Assembly (NCBI GenBank): GCA_023376005.1
Contig: CM042152.1
Span: forward strand, 68,962,418 to 69,026,417
DNA from: Doryteuthis pealeii
Lineage: Eukaryota > Mollusca > Cephalopoda > Myopsida > Loliginidae
DNA length: 64,000 nucleotides
Reading direction: 5' to 3'
Shown here: positions 19,614 to 30,900 of the stretch, piece by piece
How the letters are laid out: each line of letters begins with the position of its first letter
How positions within the stretch are numbered: the first letter of the stretch is position 1
Translations under genes and position numbers: made by a program
The notes under the pieces: model-generated
Told to the model about the DNA's origin: nothing
What the model saw: only the letters and a program-made list of their open reading frames with translations
Database searches by the model: none

Positions 19614-19680
19614 TACAGGGTGATTGAAAAGTAAATCCCTATTTCAAACTATTTCTAATTTTAGTATTATTTGGATTATT
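19614..19680 (+). mobile_element. mariner/Tc1-type terminal repeat (left end)
   Basis: TACAGGGTGATTGAAAAGTA, with TA at the edge, is typical of Tc1/mariner-family ends. A transposase remnant on the same strand follows at 20,757, with R3 and other repeats between. Pairing of the two is an inference. Confidence 0.45.
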
Positions 19681-19689
19681 CGGACTCCG

Positions 19690-20175
19690 CCCTGTCGGTG
19701 GGGCGTTAGAATGCACCGACTGCACCTCTGCAGAGGGGTAAGACTCCCCCAATGGGGCCACCTGTTGGCCGTGGGTGGCGACCCGTGATGCTTAAGGATA
19801 GAGCCTAGGTGGATGAGCAGTTCATGACATGCAATACTCCACTTTGGCCCTATCTTGGGCTAGACGGGCGGTCGGAGAGGCTCCCCCGATCAATCGGCTG
19901 GTCACGTCAAGCCCTAGCACCTATATGATTGCCCCAACCCTATTGCCCTTATGGCAAGCCCCAACCCCTTTTTATCATATGGGTGCTAGAAGGCGGTGGC
20001 TGCGGGTCTACATGTCCCGGGAATGACGTTAAACTCTATCTGATGGTGAGGTTCCAGTTCTGGAGGTTTGGGGAATGTGGAGCACCCCTTCATCACCATT
20101 GCTCCCTGGTCCACTCTGACCCGGAGTGGTAGTACCTGTTAGGGTCCCATCTATGGATTAAATAGAAAAACGTAT
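19690..20175 (+). repeat. Dispersed repeat R3
   Basis: Well-preserved copy from CACCGACTGCACCTCTGCAG to CCATCTATGGATTAAATAG. Also at 29,345-29,870 (inverse) and 44,160-44,645. Confidence 0.75.
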
Positions 20176-20408
20176 TTTAAAAAGAAATTGTATTATCCAT
20201 TAAGAATTGATTTATTTCAAAACTTTATCAGCATTAAATGACCCACTGAGGTTGATATGCCGTAAAACAAAACAAAACAAACAAAAAAATTATTCGGACT
20301 ATTATCTTCATCTTTATTGTTATCTGTACAACGTTTCGGCTGATATGCCTCCGGTACCTCAACTATGGTTAGCGGATTGAATAAAGTGTTGGGTTGAAAG
20401 TTCCGTAA

Positions 20409-20530
20409 TGTCTCCCGATTACGACAAGAAGGTTCCCGAGTTCGAAAAGAAGGTTCCCGAGTTGGAGAAGGTTATCGATTCCGACCAGAAATACCCGAAG
20501 AAAACCGGGGGGCACATCGACCGAAACGTT
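20409..20530 (+). repeat. 21-bp coding-like repeat (Pro-Glu-Phe-Glu-Lys-Lys-Val)
   Basis: Three near-identical 21-base units (AAGAAGGTTCCCGAG core) translate to a charged heptad-like repeat inside an ~80-codon open frame. It ends in CACATCGACCGAAACGTTGT, a word repeated elsewhere (21,440-21,455 inverse, 28,070-28,092). Copies: 28,995-29,122 (inverse) and 44,880-44,965 (with deletions). Function unknown. Confidence 0.5.
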
Positions 20531-20756
20531 GTACAGATAACTATAAAGAAGAGGACAATAGTCCAAATAATCCAAATAATACTAATTATCAAGCCCCATC
20601 TAAAAATTCAGAGAAATATTTCTATATTTTTTTACATGCAGTTACATTTTTCGTAATTCTTTAATGTATGTTCCTTAATATATGGTAATTAAATCTGTAT
20701 TGATGTTTTTCTTTACTATTGATGTTCTTTATGTTTGTTTGTGAATGGCTGAATCA

Positions 20757-20955
20757 CAATTTTCCTGCGAGATGGATGGGTAGACGTGGTCCACATGATT
20801 TGCCGGACAGAAGCCCTGATTTAACACCCTGTCACTTTTTTCTTTGGGGTTGATTGAAGGAGCACGTCTACTCTACGAAACAAACAACTCTGGAAGAAAT
20901 TGAAGGACGATTACGAGAAGTAATTTCTGTCATTCCACAAGTGTTCCTGGGAAGA
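20757..20955 (+). pseudogene. Tc1/mariner-superfamily transposase fragment
   Basis: The reading RWMGRRGPHDLPDRSPDLTP followed by CHFFLWG-stop-LKEHVY and TTLEEIEGRLREVI matches the region around the second catalytic Asp (SPDLTP) of IS630/Tc1/mariner transposases. A TGA interrupts where the family usually has Tyr or His (WGYLK-like). N-terminal DNA-binding and first-Asp regions were not found, so it is a dead remnant. Confidence 0.7.
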
Positions 20956-21002
20956 TTTTTTTTACATACGGAAGAGAGTTAATCTAAAATCAATTTGTAT
21001 AT

Positions 21003-21065
21003 TTAAAGAGACGCTCCTCGTGTAATGGTTATCGCCGTAGGAAATGGACACGGCATTTCAAGCAG
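21003..21065 (+). mobile_element. SINE S2, 5' fragment
   Basis: CTCCTCGTGTAATGGTTATC (A-box region) followed by GGAAATGGACACGGC; the remainder is lost. Copies at 28,470-28,530 (inverse) and 45,440-45,500. Confidence 0.6.
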
Positions 21066-21204
21066 TACAAATATCTCAATAGTACTAATACCATTGTATG
21101 GCTGTTTTATTTGTCTGAATGTTTAAGATGAGGCTTGATAATTTGTATTTTTTAGATTTTTCTGTTGTCCTCATCTTTATTGTTATATACACAACGTTTC
21201 TTAT

Positions 21205-21440
21205 GAAGGCTCGTAGTGTAATGGTTAAAGTCGCGGGTAATGGATTCACTCAAGGAAAACTATGCATCCAACTACTCTCCCTCCAGCTATGGGTAAATAG
21301 TAGAACAGACTGTGCTCTTTAACCTTGGCTAGGTAACCAGTCTAGGAGAAAGAAAACTCTGAATTCAAGCCTGTTAAACTCCGCTTAAGAGATTGACATT
21401 GTGCATCCTACTTGTGCAAAGTGGTTGTTAAATGTATTCA
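21205..21440 (+). mobile_element. SINE S2
   Basis: GTGTAATGGTTAAAGTC head, shortened middle, TACTCTCCCTCCAGCTATGG body and a tail near CTTGTGCAAAGTGGTTG. Copies at 28,088-28,330 (inverse) and 45,655-45,875. Confidence 0.65.
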
Positions 21441-21649
21441 CAACGTTTCGGTCGATGTGCCCTTATTGATAAAAAGTGAAAATTTTAAAAAAAATGTTAA
21501 AAAATTTTGAGTTTGAAGAACAATTGAATACCCATCAAGAATGAATAAAACAAAATGTCTTCAGCATAAATTAACCCAGCAAGGGTTGCCTTGTCGTAAA
21601 ATCCATCCATCCAACCAACCAACTAATCTTCCGTGTTCTAATCAATATG

Positions 21650-21861
21650 ACAGGTGTATTACTTTTGAAGTTGACGCTTGAGGTTTTCATGCTCAATTCG
21701 TTCACTCTCAAAACTGGCAAGCCATCATCCGCCTGGATTATTCATTCAGCTCTCTTCAATGCCAGCCTTTCCTACTTGTCAGGATCTTTTTTTTAAATTT
21801 TTACAAGGTTGCTTTTTAGGTAATTCTTGTACGTCTTCCAAGGCTTATGCTGTGGTCTAAA

Positions 21862-21880
<19 letters not shown>
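21650..21880 (-). pseudogene. LINE ORF2 C-terminal-like fragment (tentative)
   Basis: A minus frame reads FESERIEHENLKRQLQK, resembling the Phe-Glu-x2-Arg-x2-His-x3-Lys-Arg pattern near the C-terminus of many non-LTR retrotransposon ORF2 proteins. Stops interrupt the frame on both sides. Copies at about 27,667-27,890 and 46,090-46,308. The resemblance is short. Confidence 0.35.
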
Positions 21881-21895
<15 letters not shown>

Positions 21896-22184
21896 CATGC
21901 ATGTTGATTGCTACTCCTTAGTCATGTCATTGTCTGAAGGAGTATCTGTACATAGATGGATATGTAAAGTTTTTTAGTGCCATCCTTGGCCAGTTGAAAA
22001 GGGCTTAAAGAAAATCCTATGTTATGGAATCCTTTGGTGATCCCTTGGTAAGCGTATAAGTCCTATCCTGCGTATTGGTAAAGGTCCAGTGATTTAATCC
22101 TACGTCCGTCGTCCATGGATGTTACAGTAATCATGACCAATAGGGTCGGTTAAGTATTGTATCAGCCTCAGAGTACTGCCAGTG

Positions 22185-22275
22185 ATTGGCCAAGGAATAG
22201 ATTACATGATCTCGCCTAGTCTATAAGTAGGAACGGGGATCTAGCACACACCTTATATAGTGAAAAAATCTCAAC
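22185..22275 (+). promoter_or_regulatory. Promoter-like block (CCAAT/TATA-type), tentative
   Basis: GTGATTGGCC (inverse CCAAT) is followed ~37 bases later by CTAGTCTATAAGTAGG (TATA-like). A similar arrangement, GTTGATTGGC...CTTAGTCTATAAATTTAAG, occurs at 50,008-50,062. Two loci sharing spacing and words suggest a common promoter-bearing repeat. Transcription is inferred only. Copies at 27,268-27,352 (inverse) and 46,620-46,700. Confidence 0.3.
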
Positions 22276-22619
22276 AGGATAATATAGAGATATGGCTTTG
22301 TACGACAGCTAAGTCTCTCTCTCTTGGTTCAAATAGTTCAGATCCAACAACAAGCAGAAGCAAGATAGCCAGCAACAAATCAAACTGCAGACCAAAGGAT
22401 GCGAGGAATGGTCGTCCGCTGGATGTTTTCTTCTAAGAAAATATGCCATCTTTATCAACATCTTTTTACACTGAATTATTTATTTCAAAATGTATATCGT
22501 TATTGTTCGTTGAGAGAATTTTCTTTCTTAAGGTCACAAAAATCAAAGTCTTCCCACATACATACATACATAGCAATAGCATAATCTTTACAGATCACTG
22601 CCCTCCCTTCACAATCCTA

Positions 22620-22775
22620 TAACCCAGCACCAGAACCTTTCCTCTCATGAGCCTTTAAATGACTCATCAATCCCGCTGCGGATCCACAAAGTTTGATGCA
22701 AATATGACATAGGAAGGACGTCCTTCCCATTGTATCGGATGGATCAGATGATAACATACATACATACATAACATA
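22620..22775 (-). pseudogene. C2H2 zinc-finger-like fragment
   Basis: A minus frame reads FLCHICIKLCGSAAGLMSH then LKAHERK: C-x2-C-x12-H-x4-H spacing. Fingers of this CGS-x-x-GL-x-SH form are common at the 3' ends of retrotransposon ORFs and also in host proteins. It sits in the putative intron just upstream of the Hsp70-like exon, on the opposite strand. Copies: 26,760-26,916 and 47,049-47,200. Confidence 0.5.
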
Positions 22776-22842
22776 CATACTTAAAAAGCACTGTTCTTTT
22801 TAGAACTATATAAATTAATTTTTTCTATCTTTATTTTCACAG

Positions 22843-23397
22843 GTGTTCGAAGGAGAGGAAAAATTGACAAGTAACAACAGTTTCCTAGGAGAATTCGAAC
22901 TGACCCTCCCGCCGTATCCTAAAGGCAAAGTACACATTGCAGTCATCTTTGAACTTGACGTTAATGGACTTTTTAAATGTCGAGGCCGTTGACCAGAACA
23001 CTGGCCTCTCTACCACATCACTATCCAAAGCGGTCAGCTACCCCAGGAAATGGATACCATGCTTAGTGAGGTCGATGAGCCGAGACGCAGAGAAAGTGAT
23101 TGCGTCTATGGCGCAGCCCGTGAACGTCTACTGAGTGCTCGATGGCTCGTCAGCGAGTACAAACACGTGTTAACAGTAACCGAGCGACGAGATGTACTGG
23201 AAACCTGCCAGCGGACAATGGAATGGCTCGATGAGTACTCCAGCTGTATCATGGAGGAGTACGAAATAAGGAGACGTGAACTCGTCGGGTGATGGCCCCC
23301 CTGATAATCAAGCTACCCTGCAGTGTGGCCATGTCATGAGGCCAGATGACCTATTAGCGGGAATCTGGAAGAGTCGTATTTTGATCGAAATAATTAG
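22843..23397 (+). pseudogene. Hsp70-like terminal exon, frameshifted copy (block A)
   Basis: Same exon as the open copy at 47,284-47,841. It follows a good acceptor (TTATTTTCACAG). Relative to that copy it has an extra T after GGACTT (~22,972) and loses single bases at CTCGTCGG (~23,284), GTCATGAGG (~23,334) and near 23,368. Most changes are 1-base and in short runs, so sequencing/assembly error is as likely as true decay. Confidence 0.75.
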
Positions 23398-23485
23398 AAT
23401 TAATTATTGAAGGTGAGGAGGAGGGGTGGTGGTGGTGTACGAGTTGATGGGAGCGGTTGAAGCAATATCTGTATTCACTCGTTTA

Positions 23486-24371
23486 CAGGGTGGTCCGAAA
23501 GTCTTGTCACCCGTACATATTGTTTTTTTATTTACTTTTTTATTTTAATAATATGTTTTAATAAATACTAGCAAATATATGCACCCTCCGGTGCAAGTAT
23601 TTAAGTTTTAATATAATAAAATATCATTAAATTAGAAAGGCTAATGAAACTGAATAAGAATGTAGATAAAAAGATTTGGAACAGAGGAGTAAGATTGAAA
23701 AATAGAACAGCTTTTAAAACTATTCCATCATTTTTCCCTTACTCCCGTCTTTCATTGTTAAATTTTCCTAATTTAACTGTTTAGTTAAATAGGAAGTAAA
23801 GAATAATATTAGTTATTTCCTCTTGTTAAGGATTTCTTTTTAAGATTTATGAAGAGATTTTTGCTCATATTCATTAAGATAAAACCAAAAAATTAAAAAT
23901 CAATAATACTAAGCATATATTTATTAAAATCAAATTTTTAATATCAATATGCAAATTAACTTTCCCATTCACACTACAAACCGCTATTTTGTTGTATATA
24001 TAAATACAACTGCATATTGTTAGTATGTAGATATGGTCAACAGTATTAATAATCTAAAAACAATTTTATTATATTATAATAATTGAGGTTTAAATGAAAT
24101 AAATCATGGAGAATGTGACGTAAATAACAAAGGGAATTGTTACTTGAGTAGTAATATAGTTTCGGTTACAGACAGAAAAACACAATCTCCATTATAATAA
24201 GATGTTTTGTAACTCCCTATTTTTAAACTACTTTATTTAATTTTTTTCTAGAATTTTACCACTAAAATATCTTTAAAAATTAAATAATTTTCTAGATTTC
24301 GTGTTGTATTATGTAATTATATTACCTCTAGTAAAATATATAGATGGTAACAAGACTTTTGGACCACCCTG
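23486..24371. mobile_element. mariner/Tc1-type MITE with a Helitron inside
   Basis: Ends CAGGGTGGTCCGAAAGTC and GACTTTTGGACCACCCTG, each flanked by TA. Removing the Helitron at 23,578-24,202 leaves ~261 bases, close to the neighbouring MITE (253). Internal sequence is AT-rich and non-coding. Copies in A' (about 25,155-26,038) and A'' (47,931-48,823). Confidence 0.85.
23578..24202 (-). mobile_element. Non-autonomous Helitron, family H1
   Basis: On the minus strand it starts TCTTATTATAATGGAGATTG and ends with hairpin GCACCGGAGGGTGC, a short spacer and CTAG. The flanks are A (5') and T (3'), as expected for Helitron insertion. It lies inside a mariner-type MITE. No coding capacity. Copies: 25,323-25,957 (plus) and 48,013-48,652 (minus). 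Confidence 0.88.
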
Positions 24372-24383
24372 TAGATTAATTTA

Positions 24384-24636
24384 CAGGATGGTCCGAAAGT
24401 CTTGTCACCTGTACATTTTTTTCTTTACTTATATCATTTTAACAATATGTTTTAATAATATCTTTCGTAATCATTTACCTAAAATAATATTTTTTCTAGA
24501 TTTCACTATGTAAATTATTCTACTCTAGAAATATCTTTAGAAATTAAATAATTTTTTTTAGAATTTGGGTTGTATAATGTAATTATTTAACCTCTAATAA
24601 AACATGTAGGTGTGACAAGACCTTCGGACCATCCTG
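24384..24636. mobile_element. mariner/Tc1-type MITE, 253 bp
   Basis: Ends CAGGATGGTCCGAAAGTC and GACCTTCGGACCATCCTG, flanked by TA. It is the second of three such MITEs in a row, separated by only about 12 bases each. Copies in A' (about 24,881-25,143) and A'' (48,836-49,096). Confidence 0.85.
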
Positions 24637-24648
24637 TACATAAATCTA

Positions 24649-24812
24649 CAGGGTGGTCCGAAAGTCTTGTCATCCCTACTTATTGTTTTAACTTTCATTA
24701 TTTTTTTAAAATGATTTATCACTATATATAAAGTGGTCCAAAAATCTTGTCACCCCCATACATTTTTAGAAGTAAGAAAATTACATACCTTATATATTAT
24801 ATTATTAAAACG
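24649..24812. other. Inversion joint inside a third MITE
   Basis: The left half of the third MITE (from CAGGGTGGTCCGAAAG at 24,649) runs to 24,705. From there the sequence equals the inverse of 49,157-49,263-type sequence (right half of the MITE plus ~20 flanking bases), and the inverted arm begins at 24,813. The shared word ATTATTTTT (24,697-24,705) fits both sides, giving 9 bp of microhomology. The uncut MITE is seen at 49,108-49,247. Confidence 0.85.
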
Positions 24813-25322
24813 AAAAATAATGAAAGTTAAAACAATAAGTAGGGATGACAAGACTTTCGGACCACCCTGTAGATTTATGTACAGGATGGTCCGAAGGTCT
24901 TGTCACACCTACATGTTTTATTAGAGGTTAAATAATTACATTATACAACCCCAAATTCTAAAAAAAAAATTATTTAATTTCTAAAGATATTTCTAGAGGT
25001 AGAATAATTTACATAGTGAAATTCTAGAAAAAAATATTATTTTAGGTAAAATGATTACGAAAGATATTATTAAAACATATTGTTAAAATGATATAAGTAA
25101 AGAAAAAAATGTACAGGTGACAAGACTTTCGGACCATCCTGTAAATTAATCTACAGGGTGGTCCAAAATCTTTTACCATCTATATATTTTACTAGAGGTA
25201 ATATAATTACATAATACAACACGAAATTCTAGAAAATTATTTAATTTTTAAAGATATTTTAGTGGTAAAATTCTAGAAAAAAAATTAAATTAAAGTAGTT
25301 TAAAATAGGGAGTTACAAAACA

Positions 25323-25957
25323 TCTTATTATAATGGAGATTGTGTTTTTCTGTCTGTAACCGAAACTATATTACTACTCAAGTAACATTCCCTTTGTTAT
25401 TTACGTCACATTCTCCATGATTTTATTTTCATTTAAACCTCAATTATTATAATATAATAAAATTGTTTTTAGATTATTAATACTGTTGACCATATCTACA
25501 TACTAACAATATGCAGTTGTATTTATATATACAACAAAAATAGCGGTTTGTAGTGTGAATGGGAAAGTTAATTTGCATATTGATATTAAAAATTTGATTT
25601 TAATAAATATATGCTTAGTATTATTGATTTCTAATTTTTTGGTTATCTTAATGAATATGAGCAAAAATCTCTTCAATAAATCTTAAAAAGAATCCCTTAA
25701 CAAGAGGAAATAACTAATATTATTCTTACTTCCTATTTTAACTAAACAGTTAAATTAGGAAAATTTAACAATGAAAGACGGGAGTAAGGGAAAATGATGG
25801 AATAGTTCAAAGCTGTTCTATTTTTCAATCTTACTCCCTCTGTTCCAAATCTTTTTATCTACTTCTTATTCAGTTTCATTAGCCTTTCTAATTTAATGAT
25901 ATTTTATTTATATTAAAACTTAAATACTTGCACCCGGAGGGTGCATATATTTGCTAG
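25323..25957 (+). mobile_element. Non-autonomous Helitron H1 (block A' copy)
   Basis: Inverse counterpart of 23,578-24,202. TCTTATTATAATGG start after A; hairpin GCACCCGGAGGGTGC and CTAG before T. The hairpin is perfect here, while block A has lost one C. Confidence 0.88.
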
Positions 25958-26126
25958 TATTATTAAAACATATTATTAAAAAAAAAAGTAAATAAAAAAA
26001 ACAATATGTACGGGTGACAAGACTTTCGGACCACCCTGTAAACGAGTGAATACAGATATTGCTTTCAACCGCTCCATCAACTCGTACACCACCACCACCC
26101 CTCCTCCTCACCTTCAATAATTAATT

Positions 26127-26681
26127 CTAATTATTTCGATCAAAATACGACTCTTCCCAGATTCCCGCTAATAGGTCATCTGGCCTCAATGACATGGCCA
26201 CACTGCAGGGTAGCTTGATTATCAGGGGGCCATCACCCGACCGAGTTCACGTCTCCTTATTTCGTACTCCTCCATGATACAGCTGGAGTACTCATCGAGC
26301 CATTCCATTGTCCGCTGGCAGGTTTCCAGTACATCTCGTCGCTCGGTTACTGTTAACACGTGTTTGTACTCGCTGACGAGCCATCGAGCACTCAGTAGAC
26401 GTTCACGGGCTGCGCCATAGACGCAATCACTTTCTCTGCGTCTCGGCTCATCGACCTCACTAAGCATGGTATCCATTTCCTGGGGTAGCTGACCGCTTTG
26501 GATAGTGATGTGGGTAGAGAGGCCAGTGTTCTGGTCAACGGCCTCGACATTTAAAAGTCCATTAACGTCAAGTTCAAAGATGACTGCAATGTGTACTTTG
26601 CCTTAGGATACGGCGGAGGGTCAGTTCGAATTCTCCTAGGAAACTGTTGTTACTTGTCAATTTTTCCTCTCCTTCGAACAC
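26127..26681 (-). pseudogene. Hsp70-like terminal exon, block A' copy
   Basis: Inverse copy. The lid-encoding half is open and agrees with the A'' copy, but single bases are missing near 26,603 and 26,613 (CTTTGCCTTAGG; GGCGGAGGG), shifting the frame in the beta-domain part. The damaged sites differ from those in block A, which favours independent sequencing errors over inherited damage. Confidence 0.75.
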
Positions 26682-26759
26682 CTGTGAAAATAAAGATAGA
26701 AAAAAATTAATTTATATAGTTCTAAAAAGAACAGTGCTTTTTAAGTATGTATGTATGTA

Positions 26760-26916
26760 TGTATGTATGTTATCATCTGATCCATCCGATACAATGGGAA
26801 GGACGTCCTTCCTATGTCATATTTGCATCAAACTTTGTGGATCCGCAGCGGGATTGATGAGTCATTTAAAGGCTCATGAGAGGAAAGGTTCTGGTGCTGG
26901 GGTTATAGGATTGTGA
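26760..26916 (+). pseudogene. C2H2-like fragment (block A' copy)
   Basis: Same fragment as 22,620-22,775 read on the plus strand: C-x2-C-x12-H-x4-H, then a short Gly-rich tail and stop. Confidence 0.45.
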
Positions 26917-27631
26917 AGGAGGGCAGTGATCTGTAAAGATTATGCTATTGCTATGTATGTATGTATGTGGAAGACTTTGATTTTTGTGACTCTTAAGAAA
27001 GAAAATATTCTCTCAACGAACAATAACGATATACATTTTGAAATAAATAATTCAGTGTAAAAAGATGTTGATAAAGATGGCATATTTTCTTAGAAGAAAA
27101 CATCCAGCGGACGACCATTCCTCGCATCCTGTTGGTCTGCAGTTTGATTTGTTGCTGGCTATCTTGCTTCTGCTTGTTGTTGGATCTGAACTATTTGAAC
27201 CAAGAGAGAGAGACTTAGCTGTCGTACAAAGCCATATCTCTATATTATCCTGTTGAGATTTTTTCACTATATAAGGTGTGTGCTAGATCCCCGTTCCTAC
27301 TTATAGACTAGGCGAGATCATGTAATCTATTCCTTGGCCAATCACTGGCAGTACTCTGAGGCTGATACAATACTTAACCGACCCTATTGGTCATGATTAC
27401 TGTAACATCCATGGACGACGGACGTAGGATTAAATCACTGGACCTTTACCAATACGCAGGATAGGACTTATACGCTTACCAAGGGATCACCAAAGGATTC
27501 CATAACATAGGATTTTCTTTAAGCCCTTTTCAACTGGCCAAGGATGGCACTAAAAAACTTTACATATCCATCTATGTACAGATACTCCTTCAGACAATGA
27601 CATGACTAAGGAGTAGCAATCAACATGCATG

Positions 27632-27665
<34 letters not shown>

Positions 27666-28567
27666 TTTAGACCACAGCATAAGCCTTGGAAGACGTACAA
27701 GAATTACCTAAAAAGCAACCTTGTAAAAATTTAAAAAAATAGATCCTGACAAGTAGGAAAGGCTGGCATTGAAGAGAGCTGAATGAATAATCCAGGCGGA
27801 TGATGGCTGTACCAGTTTTGAGAGTGAACGAATTGAGCATGAAAACCTCAAGCGTCAACTTCAAAAGTAATACACCTGTCATATTGATTAGAACACGGAA
27901 GATTAGTTGGTTGGTTGGATGGATGGATTTTACGACAAGGCAACCCTTGCTGGGTTAATTTATGCTGAAGACATTTTGTTTTATTCATTCTTGATGGGTA
28001 TTCAATTGTTCTTCAAACTCAAAATTTTTTAACACATTTTTTTTAAATTTTCACTTTTTATCAATAAGGGCACATCGACCGAAACGTTGTGAATACATTT
28101 AACAACCACTTTGCACAAGTAGGATGCACAATGTCAATCTCTTAAGCGGAGTTTAACAGGCTTGAATTCAGAGTTTTCTTTCTCCTAGACTGGTTACCTA
28201 GCCAAGGTTAAAGAGCACAGTCTGTTCTACTATTTACCCATAGCTGGAGGGAGAGTAGTTGGATGCATAGTTTTCCTTGAGTGAATCCATTACCCGCGAC
28301 TTTAACCATTACACTACGAGCCTTCATAAGAAACGTTGTGTATATAACAATAAAGATGAGGACAACAGAAAATCTAAAAAATACAAATTATCAAGCCTCA
28401 TCTTAAACATTCAGACAAATAAAACAGCCATACAATGGTATTAGTACTATTGAGATATTTGTACTGCTTGAAATGCCGTGTCCATTTCCTACGGCGATAA
28501 CCATTACACGAGGAGCGTCTCTTTAAATATACAAATTGATTTTAGATTAACTCTCTTCCGTATGTAA

Positions 28568-28772
28568 AAAAAATCTTCCCAGGAACACTTGTGGAATGAC
28601 AGAAATTACTTCTCGTAATCGTCCTTCAATTTCTTCCAGAGTTGTTTGTTTCGTAGAGTAGACGTGCTCCTTCAATCAACCCCAAAGAAAAAAGTGACAG
28701 GGTGTTAAATCAGGGCTTCTGTCCGGCAAATCATGTGGACCACGTCTACCCATCCATCTCGCAGGAAAATTG
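28568..28772 (-). pseudogene. Tc1/mariner transposase fragment (block A' copy)
   Basis: Inverse counterpart of 20,757-20,955 with the same in-frame TGA. Confidence 0.65.
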
Positions 28773-29344
28773 TGATTCAGCCATTCACAAACAAACATAA
28801 AGAACATCAATAGTAAAGAAAAACATCAATACAGATTTAATTACCATATATTAAGGAACATACATTAAAGAATTACGAAAAATGTAACTGCATGTAAAAA
28901 AATATAGAAATATTTCTCTGAATTTTTTAGATGGGGCTTGATAATTAGTATTATTTGGATTATTTGGACTATTGTCCTCTTCTTTATAGTTATCTGTACA
29001 ACGTTTCGGTCGATGTGCCCCCCGGTTTTCTTCGGGTATTTCTGGTCGGAATCGATAACCTTCTCCAACTCGGGAACCTTCTTTTCGAACTCGGGAACCT
29101 TCTTGTCGTAATCGGGAGACATTACGGAACTTTCAACCCAACACTTTATTCAATCCGCTAACCATAGTTGAGGTACCGGAGGCATATCAGCCGAAAACGT
29201 TGTACAGATAACAATAAAGATGAAGATAATAGTCCGAATAATTTTTTTGTTTGTTTTGTTTTGTTTTACGGCATATCAACCTCAGTGGGTCATTTAATGC
29301 TGATAAAGTTTTGAAATAAATCAATTCTTAATGGATAATACAAT

Positions 29345-29870
29345 TTCTTTTTAAAATACGTTTTTTCTATTTAATCCATAGATGGGACCCTAACAGGTAC
29401 TACCACTCCGGGTCAGAGTGGACCAGGGAGCAATGGTGATGAAGGGGTGCTCCACATTCCCCAAACCTCCAGAACTGGAACCTCACCATCAGATAGAGTT
29501 TAACGTCATTCCCGGGACATGTAGACCCGCAGCCACCGCCTTCTAGCACCCATATGATAAAAAGGGGTTGGGGCTTGCCATAAGGGCAATAGGGTTGGGG
29601 CAATCATATAGGTGCTAGGGCTTGACGTGACCAGCCGATTGATCGGGGGGAGCCTCTCCGACCGCCCGTCTAGCCCAAGATAGGGCCAAAGTGGAGTATT
29701 GCATGTCATGAACTGCTCATCCACCTAGGCTCTATCCTTAAGCATCACGGGTCGCCACCCACGGCCAACAGGTGGCCCCATTGGGGGAGTCTTACCCCTC
29801 TGCAGAGGTGCAGTCGGTGCATTCTAACGCCCCACCGACAGGGCGGAGTCCGAATAATCCAAATAATACT
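29345..29870 (-). repeat. Dispersed repeat R3 (block A' copy)
   Basis: Inverse counterpart of 19,690-20,175. Confidence 0.7.
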
Positions 29871-30394
29871 AAAATTAGAAATAGTTTGAAATAGGGATTT
29901 ACTTTTCAATCACCCTGTATATTTATGCCTGTATGTCAGATGTAAGGAAGTACACATGAATGTGCAGGGATGGGGGAAGGGTTAAATCTGAATCGTGCAG
30001 AACGTAGGCACTTCATTAGGAAAATATTCAACACTTTTGATGTTGAGAACTTTAAACAAGTTCAAGTCAAATGGGGGGGGTCTTCAAAGGGACACTTATT
30101 CACAGTTGACGTCTAATGTGCATCCTTAGAAGTGTGTCGTGTGCAGACGCGTGCTGTTATCAAAGGCGGTTTATGCAGACCATCTGAAGACTCATGCTAA
30201 CACCCAGAAACAAACCAACAGCGCCAATATGTCTGTCACAATACCCTTTTGTCTTTTGCAAACAAAAAAGGGGGGTAGTGTTGTCACCAGGGACACTACA
30301 CAATACAACAACAAACTAACAAAATTATTAAAAGACAAAAACATATACAAATTACATGAATACATAATCAAAAATACAGTTATACCATGACTTA

Positions 30395-30900
30395 CTAAAT
30401 AGAGTAGGTTGATTTTCACTTTTTTTAAAATATCAAATTCTCCCAAAAAGTGAAAGTTGTATGTTGGTTTAACAATAACTAAAATACAGTTATACCTTGA
30501 CCTAAGACTGCCCCAATAGAGTAGGTTGATTTTTCACTTTTTAAAAAATATCAAATTCTCCCAAAAAGTGAAAGTTGTGTGTTGGTTTAACAATAACTAA
30601 AAATACAGTTATACCTTGACTTACGACTGCTCCAATAGAGTAGGTTGATTTTTCACTTTTTAAAAAATATCAAATTCTCCCAAAAAAGTGAAAGTTGTAT
30701 GTTGGTTTAACAATAACTAAAAATACAGTTATACCTTGACCTACGACTGCCCCAATAGAGTAGGTTGATTTTTCACTTTTTAAAAAATATCAAATTCTCC
30801 CAAAAGTGAAAGTTGTATGTTGGTTTAACAATAACTAAAAAATACAGTTATACCTTGACTTACGACTGCTCCAATAGGTTGATAACTTTTTCACATTTTT
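30395..30900 (-). repeat. 121-bp tandem repeat (block A' copy)
   Basis: Inverse counterpart of 18,620-19,145 with the same number of units, differing by a few single-base indels in A/T runs. Confidence 0.85.

Larger units (their letters stand above)
8025..24705 (+). repeat. Block A: first direct copy of a ~16.7-kb duplicated segment
   Basis: Matches 32,098-49,258 in the same order and orientation throughout, with differences that are mostly 1-3 base indels plus microsatellite length changes. Its right part (17,570-24,705) also matches 24,813-31,957 in inverse orientation. The shared content includes every nested insertion, so the copies arose after all those insertions, or represent the same locus. 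Confidence 0.93.
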
